The notes beneath the pieces are model-generated. The model had not been told where the DNA came from and searched no databases. It saw only the letters and a list, made by a program, of their open reading frames with translations. DNA of 64,000 bases from Carya illinoinensis. Its lineage: Eukaryota; Streptophyta; Magnoliopsida; Fagales; Juglandaceae. The stretch is taken from the NCBI RefSeq assembly GCF_018687715.1, contig NC_056758.1, positions 2,852,001 to 2,916,000 on the forward strand, written 5' to 3'. Made by a program: the position numbers and the translations under genes. Shown here piece by piece: positions 48,231 through 59,439 of this stretch. Within the stretch, counting starts at the first letter, position 1. Every line of letters starts with the position of its first letter.

Positions 48231-48590
48231 GTAGAATACATGAAGCCACAACAACTGTGGAGTATGTATTTAACTGCATTGTGATGTGTAGAATACATGG
48301 GGCCACAACAACTGTGGAGTATGTATTTACACGTAGAATACATGGTGCCACAACAACTGTGGAGTATGTATTTTTCATGTTAAGTCAAGTTTGCGTAGAA
48401 TACATGGGGCCACAACAACTGTGGAGTATATATTTACACGTAGAATACATGGGGCCACAACAACTGTGGAGTATGTATTTTTTATGTTAAGTCAAGTTTG
48501 CGTAGAATACATGGGGCCACAACAACTGTGGAGTATGTATTTACACGTAAAATACATGGGCCACAATAACTGTGGAGTATGTATTTTTCA
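48231..48590 (+). repeat. Hairpin-forming minisatellite, seven units
   Basis: The core GTAGAATACATGGGGCCACA then ACAACTGTGGAGTATGTATT starts at 48231, 48288, 48333, 48395, 48440, 48502 and 48547. Spacing alternates 45 and 62 bp, giving a higher-order period of 107 bp. Each core is an imperfect palindrome: AATACAT pairs with ATGTATT and CCACA with TGTGG. Confidence 0.9.
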
Positions 48591-49529
48591 TGTTAATTCA
48601 AGTTTCAGAGCAAGTTCATGTTAAGTCAAGTTTCAGATTAAGTTCATGTCAAGTCAAGTTCAGTTCATGTTTCAATTTAAGTTATGTCAATTATGCTATG
48701 TTGTACGCTAAGTTATGCTTTAATTACTTATGAATTTGATTATGCATTTATGCTTTTACTATCATCCATGCATCATTAGCCTGTGTGGAAGTTTTTTGTT
48801 AACTTACTGAGATTTGTAATCAAATCTCACTGTGGTAGTCCCAACTACCATTCCCCCCGAATGGTAGATCTTGTTACAGGACCTGAAGGAGGATCAGGAG
48901 CTGACCAACTAGACACAGTCGACTGAACGACGGTGCGTTGTTAATGTTAATATAGTAGTTAAATTACTACTTGTACGATAGAGTTGCATCTCCAGTACTT
49001 TTGGATCATAACTATTTTGGACTAGTACTCTGATCTTAGTTATTCAATGGATCTTTATATATGAAGTATGTTTTAAGTATTTGAGATATTTTCAGTTTGG
49101 TGCATAATATTGCTAAAAAAAAAAAATTATCCGCTGCGAATATTGCATAATGTTATATACATGTTAGGAATATTGTATCTTATATGTCATGAACGGAGGC
49201 AGGTAACCTTGTATTGCATGTCTCGACGTTTCAAATGTTCATTCGATCCCAAACGGAATTTGGGAGCGTCACAAGTTTTGTACCAGAAGTACCAGAAAAA
49301 TGATAGAGGTATCTAATTGAGATTTTTTTTAATTCTCAATTATTAATGATGTGAAAGTTAAGAATTGTGACTTCAATTTATAAAAATGTGAAATTTCAGG
49401 GTATTAATTTTGTAATAAATAATCATAGATACAGTTATAAAATATGTAAGTTTTAAGCAACTCTTTTAAAAAAAAAAGAGCCCCACCATGAGAAGTTGAT
49501 TTTTTTCATGGGGTTTGGCTTGCGTCTTA

Positions 49530-49737
49530 GGGGACGTATGGATTCGGATAGTGTCTCATCTCATTATTATAATTTTTTTTTAAAATTCTCATACAAAATA
49601 TAATAAACAATTCAATTTTTTTAAATTCTAAAATAATAATAATAAAATTAAAAAATAATATTATAATAATATTTTATTCAACTTTCAACGTTCATTTAAA
49701 ATCATCTTATCTTATCTCACTATCCAAACGAGCCCTG
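49530..49737. mobile_element. MITE of the GTTTGGAT family
   Basis: GGACGTATGGATTCGGATAG ... CTCACTATCCAAACGAGCCC; the ends are inverted repeats (GGATAGTG against CACTATCC). Related copies are at 19.7, 25.1, 55.2 and 61.5 kb. Confidence 0.65.
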
Positions 49738-51412
49738 TTAAAGTAACAAGACATCTCCTGTTAAAATTCAATTGCCAATGGCCACAAATTTTTTAATCAA
49801 ACCTATATTCTGTAGAAAATTTGTATTTGGCACAAGAACGCAAAAAGCCTTTTAACACCCATTGTTTTTCTCATACATTCCTGGAAGAACTCATTCACAA
49901 CATTATGTTTTGACGTATATTCATGTAAAAATCAATTTTAAATTTTATGTAGTGTTATTTTTTGAGTAATAGTGCATTGATACTCGAAGATTAATTTTAC
50001 ATACTTATTGGTTAGAATTGAATTCTCGAAGGTCAACTTGATAAATATAACTATTAATTACACCTTTGAGACTAAGACAATATCTACCAATATTATATTA
50101 CATACCATAACAAGACATCACACTCCACATTCTAAGAGTATTTTTTAAAAACACCCATCCTACAGTTTGAACTAGATCAATAACCACAACAGACTATTTT
50201 ATAAAGAACACTAGATTACAAACGCATCATGAAAATAGTGAAATACTTCCTTAAATTCTTCTATCTTATTGAGAACCCATAGCTGCACTCTTCTTGTTCT
50301 TATTTTGGTTGTTCTTGTTTTGCATATTCTATTGCAAACCATGGCTATTTCTATTGCAAACCATGGCTATTGTTGAGATACTCTCAATGCAATTTTTGTA
50401 TCTGTTAATTATGTGTCTCGCATACCGATTATCGGGCTCGATATTTCTACAATACAAGAGAAGTGAGGGCTCGGGGTAATACCTCCGATTCCTAAGTCAG
50501 TCATTTTATCCTTATAAAAAAATTTTGTATGTGAGAATATATGAGAGGGAACCATAACTTGAGATTTGGCTTTTATACATCCTGTTGAGATGGTCCTCCA
50601 TATCCTGTGTTAGGGGCACCCTACACCCGTCCTCCATACCGGGAAGCATATCAATATCTTTAATGCGGTGTGACTTATTGGGTCATGTCTTATGAGACAG
50701 GTTAGTGAGTGCAGCTATCATCCATGCATTCTGTTAGGGACATGGGCCTTGTCAGGATCTCAGTTTGTATTTCGTATCTGACTCTTTAATGCGGCGTTGA
50801 TAGAAGATATCCTGGTACAAAGGCAAAGGAGGAAAGTCGGGTCTTTTTGTCTCACCTGTCACCTAATTATTTTTTAGAAAAGAAAAAATTCTACTTATCA
50901 TTATATATGTCATGCACCAATATATGATTTATTATTTATTATTTAAATATGTATAAATCACATTTTTATTAATTTATTTAAATACATACGTATATATATT
51001 TAAATAAAAAATAAAAATAGTAAATTACATGTTAATACATGGTGTAAAAATGATAAATAATATTTCTCCTTAAAATTTAAACATTTTAAAATCGTAAAAA
51101 TCATTTTTCTTTGTGCATTAAAGTTGATAGAAGGCCATGGCCAATTGGCCCATACAATGAACTCGGGAGGGGGGAATAATAACTAATAAGAACATGAAGA
51201 AACAATGATTACACTGGCTAATAGGCATGCCCATGTAGTGGTCCAGGCGCTCCCCAATTTTAATCGGGTATATAACTTACGGATAAAAAAATTATTGAGC
51301 GCTCGCAGGAGTCAGACTGCCAAACCGAACAATACTCCGTATTTGGGCGATTCCGTTTTCTCCGTAGTAAGCCAGCTTATTATTGCTCTGTAGTCCCACG
51401 GTTCAGTCCAAG
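49738..51412. other. Intergenic DNA upstream of the folate-receptor-like gene
   Basis: Holds a 22-bp direct repeat in tandem (ATTCTATTGCAAACCATGGC, about 50,327-50,371) and a higher-GC stretch at 50,575-50,850 that may be part of a decayed retroelement. The final 200 bases are the promoter of the next gene. No other gene found. Confidence 0.4.
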
Positions 51413-54400
51413 ATGGACGGAACGAGGAAATTGGATTCTGGGTTTCTGATTTGGCTGCTCTTTTTCAATATTTTCCTGCCCTTTTCCTTTGGTAATCTTC
51501 TCTTTCTTTTGTTAGGGTTCTTTCTTTTTACATATTTTCAGCTTAGTGGCTCTTACTGAAACCCCTTTTCTTGATATCCATTTGGGTATCAAAATGTACA
51601 GTTCTGGGTATACCAATCTATCTTTGTCTTTGTTTTCTCTATGAGTATTTTTTTCCCTTTTTTTGTTTCACGTATCTTGAATTTGGGTAAGTTATAAGTA
51701 ATTTATTCTTTATTGTGAAATTAGCAACAAGCTTGTTGTCTGTGGTATTAGTTTTATGAAGGCTGTATTTATTAGCGATGGATTTTCATTCTTGAAGTTC
51801 GAATCATTGGTTTGTTGATCTTTATCATTGAACTAGCAGCTCTGGTGAAATGGGGTCCTCGCTAATTTTTTTTAGTGAATGGGGGGTTTTTAATTGATTT
51901 TGAGTCTGTGCTTCAAACGTATTACTAAGTTTTGCAATTCTGAAGTTTAAAGATTTGTAATAGTTTCCATGCAAAGAGAATAAATAACAAGAAGAAGTAA
52001 AAGAAAAGAAGTAGAAGTTTTCTGATATTAAAAGTTCCTCTATGGAATTAAAGGATGAGAATTCATGGAATCTATTCCAATGTAGGTAAACCTGATGGAG
52101 TTTGTGTCTCCCAAGGTGGTCGCTTTCCACCTTTCTCATCCGAAGGAAAACCTCCAAGAATGGTAAGCAAGGGTGCCAAAGATTTGACACTTTGTAGGGT
52201 TTTCCGCAGAAAGACTTGCTGTGATGTAGCCCAGACGTATCCTGCATTGCTATCTGTCAGGAGTTTGGCTTCAACAGGAGAAGGCAGCCCAGAGTGCATG
52301 CACTTATGGGAACTGTTGGAGTGTTCCATATGTCATCCACGTGTTGGTGTTCAGCCAGGACCTCCTCTGATATGCAGCTCGTTTTGTGCGAGAGTCTATG
52401 AGGCTTGCTCCAATGCTTACTTCTCTATGGATGCAAAGACACAGGTGTGTGGATAACTCGTAAACTTCTTCGCTGAAAAGCCTGTCAAAAGATCAGGATA
52501 GTAGATTCAGTTGGTGAATATGCATGCAGAAAAAGGTTTATGGTGGATAAGGGATTTTGCTTGACACATAGATTCTTTATCTATATGTATAAATGCGTTT
52601 TTTTTAAAGAAAAAAGACAAGTCTTTCATCCATATGCAAAAGTCACGACCATATAAAAAAGTCACATATTTATGAACTCATCCCAGAAAAGAATATTTCT
52701 CTCAATATGAAAGTTTTCTAATTTTGAATTACATTTTTGCCTTTTGAACACAGATTTTTCTAAGTTTTCCATATCAAGTTGTTCGGCTTGTTTCATAAAG
52801 TATTGCAGGTGTTAGAACTTTGAATAGATCTATTACTAACAAACCCTACTTATAAAGCAAGAGAAGAGAATGTTAGTAGGGTATAAGGGAGTTGTATAGT
52901 GTGTTTTTGTAGTGTTGGTTTCATTAACACCCCGGATTGTGTATGGGAAGATAGTGAATGAGATCTCACATTACTTATGAGGGAAAAGTTCAAGCCTTTT
53001 ATAATGATTTCAAGGCTCCAATTACCTTGACTGGTTATTTTGGGGTATGGGCTCAAATGTGGCTTGAGCCTTCCTTGCATAGTTACAAGTGTATTGTAAT
53101 ACCCCATATTGTGTGATTGTGCATAGAAAGGCAGTGAATGAGATCCTGCATTGTTTGGGAGGAATAAGTTAAAGGCCTTGGTCTTGGTGGTATGCTTCCT
53201 CCAAGACCACTGGGTGCAAACAATTTCTAGGGGCCATTAGATTGGAGGATTTTCTCCTTGAATGACCCGAGGTACATTTACAGGAAAGTCCTTACCAAGG
53301 GCTTGTGCACTCCCGAGATTAGTTGGGACGTGGTTCCTTGACACCCAGTGCCAATAAAAAAAGTTGAAGTCCTTTATAATGATTTCTAGGGGCTTCAATT
53401 GTAACTTTGACTAATCCTATTGGAGTATAAGCTCAGATGTGATTTGGGCCTTTATTGGGCTGTTACAGTTTTGCACAGATGTACACACTTGGGCCTTTAT
53501 ATGAGAGAACTTTGGGGAGCCCGTATTGTTTTTTTAATAGCACGAAATCCATGTTAAGAAGCCTAATCGCATAAAACTCAAAAATTATTATTATTTTTTT
53601 TTTTTGTTTTTTTGTTTTCAATGGGTCAAAACTCAAAAGCAATTATCTTGGAGATGCAAAAACTAATTTCAGGGGCACTTGTACATATACTGATATAGGA
53701 ATTTGAAAAAACTTAGGCGGGCATGCCCCCAAAGGGCCTATGTGGGTCTGCCTCTGCACTATATAGCGATCTGAGAACTTATGGCAGGTTATTTGCTTGA
53801 AATGATACTGTTTGATGGTGTGAAGAATGCTTACTGTAATAATGCTCAAAATAGGAGTTGATAGCTTTTAGCTTGTATTTATGATTTATTGTGCCAAAGC
53901 CATCCCATATATTGTTTGTGAGGAGTGGCTGATTTGTTAGGGGAGCATTTGTAACATAAAAAGTGCCATTTAAAATTTCTTTTGGTGTTAAATTTTGCCA
54001 TTTGAAATCTTCTTCTCATGAATGCCCAAAAATATACCAGTTCTGATTAAAATTTACCTGCCAGGTTCTAGCACCATGTAGGCTAAAAGACTTCATCTGT
54101 GGCAGGGCTTCTGAATGGGTATCAAATGGCACAGAGCTTTGCCTTGCTGCAGGTTTTTCTGTTAACCCATCTGATGAAATGTACATGAGCATGGAGGACA
54201 CATCTTGCTATGGAGGAAAAGCAAGTCTAGATTCCATTGCTGATTCATGGAGTGCTTCGTATTCTAAGGTGCCCAAGGGTACTGCTAATTCTGGGGTTTT
54301 CGAAGATTTCCAGCAATGGGTGAGAGAGATGCCATTTAGGGAAAGGGTTTCTTGGGCAGTAGGAGGGATGGCTCTGACAGCAGGATTACTGTTTATAAGG

Positions 54401-54909
54401 TCAGATCACTCTTTCAGCTGTATATCTGAGATCAATTTTCCATTATAATTTCTTTACAGCATGCCGAGCTTTTTGAGGTTACTGGTTGCTTCCCCCTTTT
54501 TTTTGTTCGTCAGATTAACTCCTGTTCTTGTCCTATTTATTTTTCTTTTTATTATGCTCTTCTTGATTATAAAAGTAGCAGGGAGATGAGATTAACAGTT
54601 CTTTTCCTTCAGTTTATTAGCTATGAGATGACACTGAATTGTAGCATATATGCCATTTTAAATGGTTATTTCTTTTGTATAGAAAACAGTAATCCTTCCC
54701 AAATATGAAATTCTGGAAAGGACTTATCATTAGTGGTTCATTTTGTTAGAGGAGTCTTTCTTTTTTCTTATGATTGTTTTTGATCATGCAGCAAAAGGAA
54801 GAGTCATAGCCATCGCCAAAAGCTTGCAGTTATTCAACGCAACGCAAGGAAACTGGAAGCCAAGAGGGATGCCAGTAATCAAGGAAACAGAAGGGGAATT
54901 GGAAGATGA
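51413..54909 (+). CDS. Folate-receptor-like Cys-rich single-pass membrane protein
   Basis: Four exons, 51413-51491, 52086-52444, 54065-54399 and 54792-54909, all GT-AG, 296 residues. Residues 1-27 are a signal peptide (LIWLLFFNIFLPFSFG). Residues about 35-190 are a Cys-rich domain of the folate-receptor-like type: LCRVFRRKTCCDVAQTYPAL, CMHLWELLECSICHPRVGVQ, CSSFCARVYEACSNAYFSMD, then LAPCRLKDFICGRASEW. Near residue 240 is a membrane segment (SWAVGGMALTAGLLFI), followed by a basic cytosolic tail (SKRKSHSHRQKLAVIQRNAR). This matches an uncharacterised plant family annotated with a folate receptor domain; folate binding is unproven. The domain also resembles the Frizzled-type fold. Intron 2 (1.6 kb) is full of repeats. 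Convergent with the PP1 gene downstream. Confidence 0.88.
52924..53467 (+). repeat. Two related TGTAAYACCCC repeat copies in intron 2
   Basis: Copy 1 (about 52924-53087) and copy 2 (53095-53467) share AGTGAATGAGATC, CTTTTATAATGATTTC and a GTTACA end. The TGTAAT...GTTACA ends of copy 2 suggest a small solo LTR or LTR-like repeat. Copy 2 is larger because of a 183-bp insertion. Confidence 0.6.
53178..53360 (+). mobile_element. SINE-like retroposon nested in intron 2
   Basis: A 183-bp insert in copy 2 of the LTR-like repeat, ending in an A-rich tail (CAATAAAAAAA). It is flanked by a 12-bp direct repeat with three mismatches, AAGTTAAAGGCC (53166-53177) and AAGTTGAAGTCC (53361-53372). Copy 1 lacks the insert, which gives the empty site. 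Length, tail and variable duplication fit a SINE; no A or B box could be placed with confidence. Confidence 0.6.
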
Positions 54910-55221
54910 CTCTCGTTGTAGGTGAACATAAATAGTTGCTTATCAAATCATGTCTCAACTTTTGTTATAATACCATAAATGAATGCCTCTTGATAATTTT
55001 GTTCTGTTATTCAGAAAAGTAAATTTTGGTTCATGAAGATTGTTTAGCCTAGATCTGAAAAATCCTCAACAACTTTTTTTGTTTTCATTTTTTTTTTTCT
55101 TTTTCGTACTCCCTTTCTGGTTTTGCCTTCAACACGGAAAATCCTTTTGTGTTGGATGGTACAGAAGCCCCAGTAGTTGCCGCCAAAGTATATTCCACCA
55201 CGCCTACTGCAAGTCTGATAT

Positions 55222-55410
55222 GGCCTTGTTTAGATTTTAAAAGCATCTCAAGTCGCATATCTCATCTAATAATTATAATTTTTTTAAATTTCTAAATAAA
55301 ATATAATAAACAATTTAATCTTTTTAAGTTTCAAAATAAAAATAATATTTTAATAATATTTTATTCAATTTTTATATAATCTCATTTCAACTCATTATCC
55401 AAATCTCCAA
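55222..55410. mobile_element. MITE of the GTTTGGAT family
   Basis: Starts CTTGTTTAGATTTTAAAAGC and ends CTCATTATCCAAATCTCC, with the same A/T-rich core (AAATAAAATATAATAAACAA) as the 49.5-kb copy. It lies between two convergent genes. Confidence 0.6.
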
Positions 55411-56022
55411 TTAAGGTTGGTAAGAGAGTTCCTCGCCTTATATATAAAAAATTAAGAAAAAGAGTCATACATGGTTCACGGATCAAAACATCTTATGTCA
55501 AGGCAATTTCTAATATGTTGTGATGTAGCCTGTTTGTTATTATATAAACTGTTCATCTAACTGCTTTCTGTCGTCGCCGAAGGAGCACAATATCCATATG
55601 TTCAATGCCAGAATCCAAAAGAAAAGGTCAATTAGGATTCATTCATGTAATCGGCCATTTTAAGAGGTGGTGATCAAAACAAATTACATCATACTACATA
55701 TACAAAGATGCTCAACCAAAATCCAGGCATGCCATTTGCATACTTGAGTGCAAACTCTTTTAAGTATATAACAATGAGTGTTCAAAGCAAAAATATCTGC
55801 ATCTGCACGGAAGAGTTATCAATCTACAGTTCTTACAATAATTTACAATTCAATCATATCATCATTGGCAACCTCCAATATCATGAAGATTAAGGCTTCT
55901 CTTTTGCAAAGCCTGTCGATTAACCAATAATTCAAACCCTAACATGAACTGAGCTTGCTGTATTCTTTAGTTGTATCTCCTATTTGACAGAAGGAATCTC
56001 TGAACAATCAAATGATTCCAGC
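55411..56022. other. Spacer between convergent genes
   Basis: Probably the 3' UTR of the PP1 gene in its right part. Nothing else recognised. Confidence 0.4.
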
Positions 56023-56118
56023 CTAGTGGGGCTGTCAAACAAATATGGGAAAAAGAAGCCAAAACTTCAGGAGGTAGATAACAAAGTTAAGTCATGGTAA
56101 ACAAGAAAAAGAGCAAAA

Positions 56119-56155
<37 letters not shown>

Positions 56156-58133
56156 CACTAACATCAAATTTATTGCTCGTTAAGAACCATAAGTCTCAAG
56201 GCATCAACAAACAAGAAAAAAAAATCAATATAGCTGAGCACATACCTTTATAAGTTTCATCCGGGATGTATTAGACTTAGACCCGCTTGCTGATGCTTTA
56301 CTATCCAGTGGTTTTAATATTTCAAAAGAACACACCAAAGATTCATCAACGCTTAATAGAGCACCGACATTGTCAAACTCTCCACCATAGTTTGGAGCTG
56401 AAAATATTGTGACTAGTCTTCTTTTAGCGAAAAATTCATATCCATCCTCCACCACCTGCAACGAGTTCAAAAAAGTCTAAACATGGACTGGTTGAAAGAA
56501 GATCTAGCTCCTAGCAGTTATTTCGCTGAAATGGCCAGGATGCATGCTGCAAAAGGATGCTTGGAGCCTTAGTGGTAATGAATACCAGCCATAGAATGCA
56601 ATTCATTCTGTCACATTTGTTTGATAATCCTAGGACCATCGGAATCCCAGCTAAAATTATTACTTATGGCAAAATTCTTATTATAGAAATGGATCTCACT
56701 TTAGTAGAAAGAAAAAAACATGGAAAAATTTGCTTCAATGCTAGAAAAATAATCGAAGTTCTAGGCATTAACATGGTTAATAAATTCAACAATTTTCCAG
56801 GTTACAAATGCTCTAAAGGTTTCTGTGAGGATGGCAGTTTCAGAATCATAACTGCCATATTCTATTTAGAGGTAGCCTAAAACCCAGTGGGTACAAACTT
56901 GAGGGATTCCTTCAAGAAGCTAAAAAGAAAAGGCACGGAAATAAGGAAGGCTTTATTGCCTGTACATCAGGGCTTGCTCAAGATAAAATTGCTTTACCTG
57001 ATGACCTCGGCAAATGAGATCAAGGTCATTCTCATCCAAAAACGCGGCAACCTTATCAGGTCCAAAAGTACATGAGACACCTCGATCACTCTCCGCCCAG
57101 CCCTCAACATTAGGATCAGGATCAGACCAAAGCAGATCGCAGAGGAGACCACTATCCGGTACATCAGTAGGCCGGGGAAGTTCCTTTATTTGATCCAAAT
57201 TTTGCAACTCCTGAGAGAGTCCTCCATGCATACAAAGTATCTTCCCATCGATGAGTGCAGCCACAGGCAAACAATTAAAGCAGTCGGTAAATATTTTCCA
57301 TAACCTAACGTTGAACCTCCTTTTACACTCGTCATAAAATCCATAAATCCGATTGATCTTTGCGTCTTCATGGTTTCCTCTCAACAGGAAGAAATTTTCA
57401 GGATATCTAATTTTGTAGGCTAGAAGCAGACATATTGTCTCCAAACTTTGCTTGCCTCGATCTACATAATCACCGAGAAAGAGGTAGTTTGCAGCAGGAG
57501 GGTAGCCACCATATTCAAAAACCCGCAGTAGATCTCGGAATTGTCCATGTATGTCACCTGTAAGAGGCCTGTATTATTAGAACCAAGGATAACAAGGAAG
57601 AAATCCCATACTTAATTCGAAGTATGGGTTCTCCTTTGGGTTCAAGATCATAATCTACAGCTAGTGGCAATTTGTATACAATTCAAACAGCATAAAAACC
57701 AATGTCCATGATTAAATTGGACACAAACAGCGTACCGATATGCTAATCCTCATATTTAGAAACAAACGCAATACAATTTTTCTCCCCTCGGAAAGCTTAA
57801 CATTCATTTTAAGCTACCAACCTTTCAACTCATTCATCCACAATGCCTTAAGATAGTGAATTTATAAAGCCACGCATCCTTTAGTTCAACAGAAAAGCGG
57901 AAAATTGCCGCACCTTGACATTAACAAAGTGTATGAAATAAAAGCCCATATAAGATTCTTCAAGACAATTTATATTACCAACTTAATTACCAGAAACCTA
58001 TAATTTATAACCGAAACTTTCATCGATAATCTCTTTTCAAGATGTCCAAGATAATTTGTATTCATCCACGAACAGGCACAGTATACATAACTTCTTTGTA
58101 ATTACATAATTCAAAATCATCATCCCCATCATC

Positions 58134-58171
<38 letters not shown>

Positions 58172-58367
58172 GACCGCATATGCGAACGGGAGCACGAATC
58201 TCAAGGAGATTGGGCTGAGAGAGGAAGATTTGTCTGGCGTCGACGCAGAGTTGACGGATCTCCCCTTCAGATAGCTGCACCTGCTTCCCTCCTTTCCCCT
58301 CCAGAAGCCTCCTTATTATATCATCCAGTCCCCCCTTTCCCATCATCCTCTCCATTGTCATCATCAT
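56023..58367 (-). CDS. Type-1 Ser/Thr protein phosphatase catalytic subunit, TOPP8-like
   Basis: Exons on the minus strand: 58367-58175, 57557-56998, 56455-56246 and a last exon of three codons at 56031-56023 (acceptor after TTTGACAG). Total 323 residues. Metal and catalytic motifs are all present: [27 protein letters not shown] and the RGHQ His. The motif normally SAPNYCGEFDN is [12 protein letters not shown] recall TOPP8 showing the same Gly. The start is the first of three ATGs in a row at 58367. Without the last splice the protein would end IKVCAQLY. The C terminus [14 protein letters not shown] is unusual for PP1. PP1 removes phosphates from many nuclear and cytosolic targets together with regulatory subunits. 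The PP1 gene is convergent with the folate-receptor-like gene. The last exon is the least certain part. Confidence 0.93.
56121..56152. repeat. (TAA)n microsatellite
   Basis: About ten TAA units in the last PP1 intron. Confidence 0.9.
58137..58169. repeat. (GA)n microsatellite in PP1 intron 1
   Basis: Sixteen GA units (CT on the coding strand), beginning about 5 bases after the intron 1 donor. Confidence 0.9.
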
Positions 58368-59430
58368 CACCTTCTCCTCAAAATCACACCCAAATAGAGG
58401 CTAGAGGGAAAAAGGTAGCTATCAAATCTGGGATAATATATCAAAAACTTAACTTTTCTGGAGACAGGAAGAAGAATGTAAACTCGATAATTGCCACGAG
58501 AGATAGAAAGCAGAAGGAGGGCAGAGAGGAAACGGGTATATGACAAACTGAAAGAAATCAAACAAAATATCAACTTTCTAGATAGAAAAAGAAGAAAGAG
58601 AACGAAAAATTTACAAGTTGGAATGAGAGGAAGTTATCAAATGGAAAACTTCGCGAGAGAAGGGGGGGGGGGGGGGAATAGAGAAAGAGGGAATAAATGC
58701 GAAGGGTATGTGCTAGATTTAACCGAAATGAATCCAAAAGCTATATATTCAGATAACAATTTAGAGTCTAGACAGGAAGGCTGATTCTGACGGAAAGGAA
58801 TAAGAAAGACAGAGGGCTCAACGCTCTCAAATGGAAGACGAGTAATTATAAAAAAAAAAAAAAATTGGAAGGCGAGAAGGGCTAATCGCTATATGTTTGG
58901 ATAAGGATGACAGATAAACTAGGCTACATTGTACGTACCAAAAAAAGAAAAAAAAAAAACTACAGAAAAGGCAAAGAACAAAGAACAAAAGCCAACTGCA
59001 AGGAAGATACGTGTGGGTTTAACGCATCAAGAGTATTTGATATATGAAAAATATAATTTTTAACTTTTATTATAAATTGTATGTTTCTCGTCAGCCTTAT
59101 GGATAATATATCCTCTACAAATTACAATACAATAAGCTTAATTACATTCTTTTATTTTTATCTATTCAATATTTTTATGATTGAAATGATAAATATTGAT
59201 TTGCTTATAACATCAACTGTAACACTAGCAAAATACTGCTAAAGTGACGTAGAATCTCTTGTACCATTCGTTTTGCTTTATAGTTGGCGTGCTGCAAACG
59301 TTGATATATATGCCTAACTCGTCAACGAGTCATGAAACATTTAAAACATTGTCGAGCATTCATGAAACTTCAATGCTCGAGGACACCGAAAGCAACCTTA
59401 AGGTCGGAACAACGTCTAAACCACGTTTAT
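58368..59430 (-). promoter_or_regulatory. PP1 5' leader and promoter region
   Basis: On the minus strand this is upstream of the PP1 start. It contains a run of 15 G at 58662-58676 (C on the PP1 strand) and A-rich tracts near 58,851-58,864 and 58,941-58,960. The CT-rich zone just above the start (58,370-58,600) looks like a 5' UTR. No TATA box is obvious. Confidence 0.45.
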
Positions 59431-59439
59431 TTAGTTGAG

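Larger units (their letters stand above)
46197..49273 (+). mobile_element. 3.1-kb Gypsy-type solo LTR with three tandem arrays
   Basis: Starts TGTAACAGCTCGTTAG and ends GGAGCGTCACA, bounded by a perfect 5-bp duplication AGTTT (46192-46196 and 49274-49278). Its 3,077 bp contain no gag or pol sequence, so it is a single LTR left after recombination between two. The TGTAACRGCTCG start and long length fit large plant Ty3/Gypsy elements. Inside are repeat arrays at 46473-46595 (four units of 38-39 bp), 46602-46700 (three units of 33 bp) and 48231-48590 (seven units). Confidence 0.85.

Noticed and set aside
48231..48590. Possible CRISPR-like array because of regularly spaced palindromic repeats
   Set aside because: Plant nuclear DNA; the spacers are themselves repeated and lie within an LTR.
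47930..48624. ORFs of 186 and 77 codons with HGATTTVEY repeats
   Set aside because: Translation of the hairpin minisatellite in the solo LTR; no start context, splice signals or domain.
56557..57075. Plus-strand ORFs inside the PP1 gene
   Set aside because: Antisense to PP1 intron 2 and exon 2; no domain.
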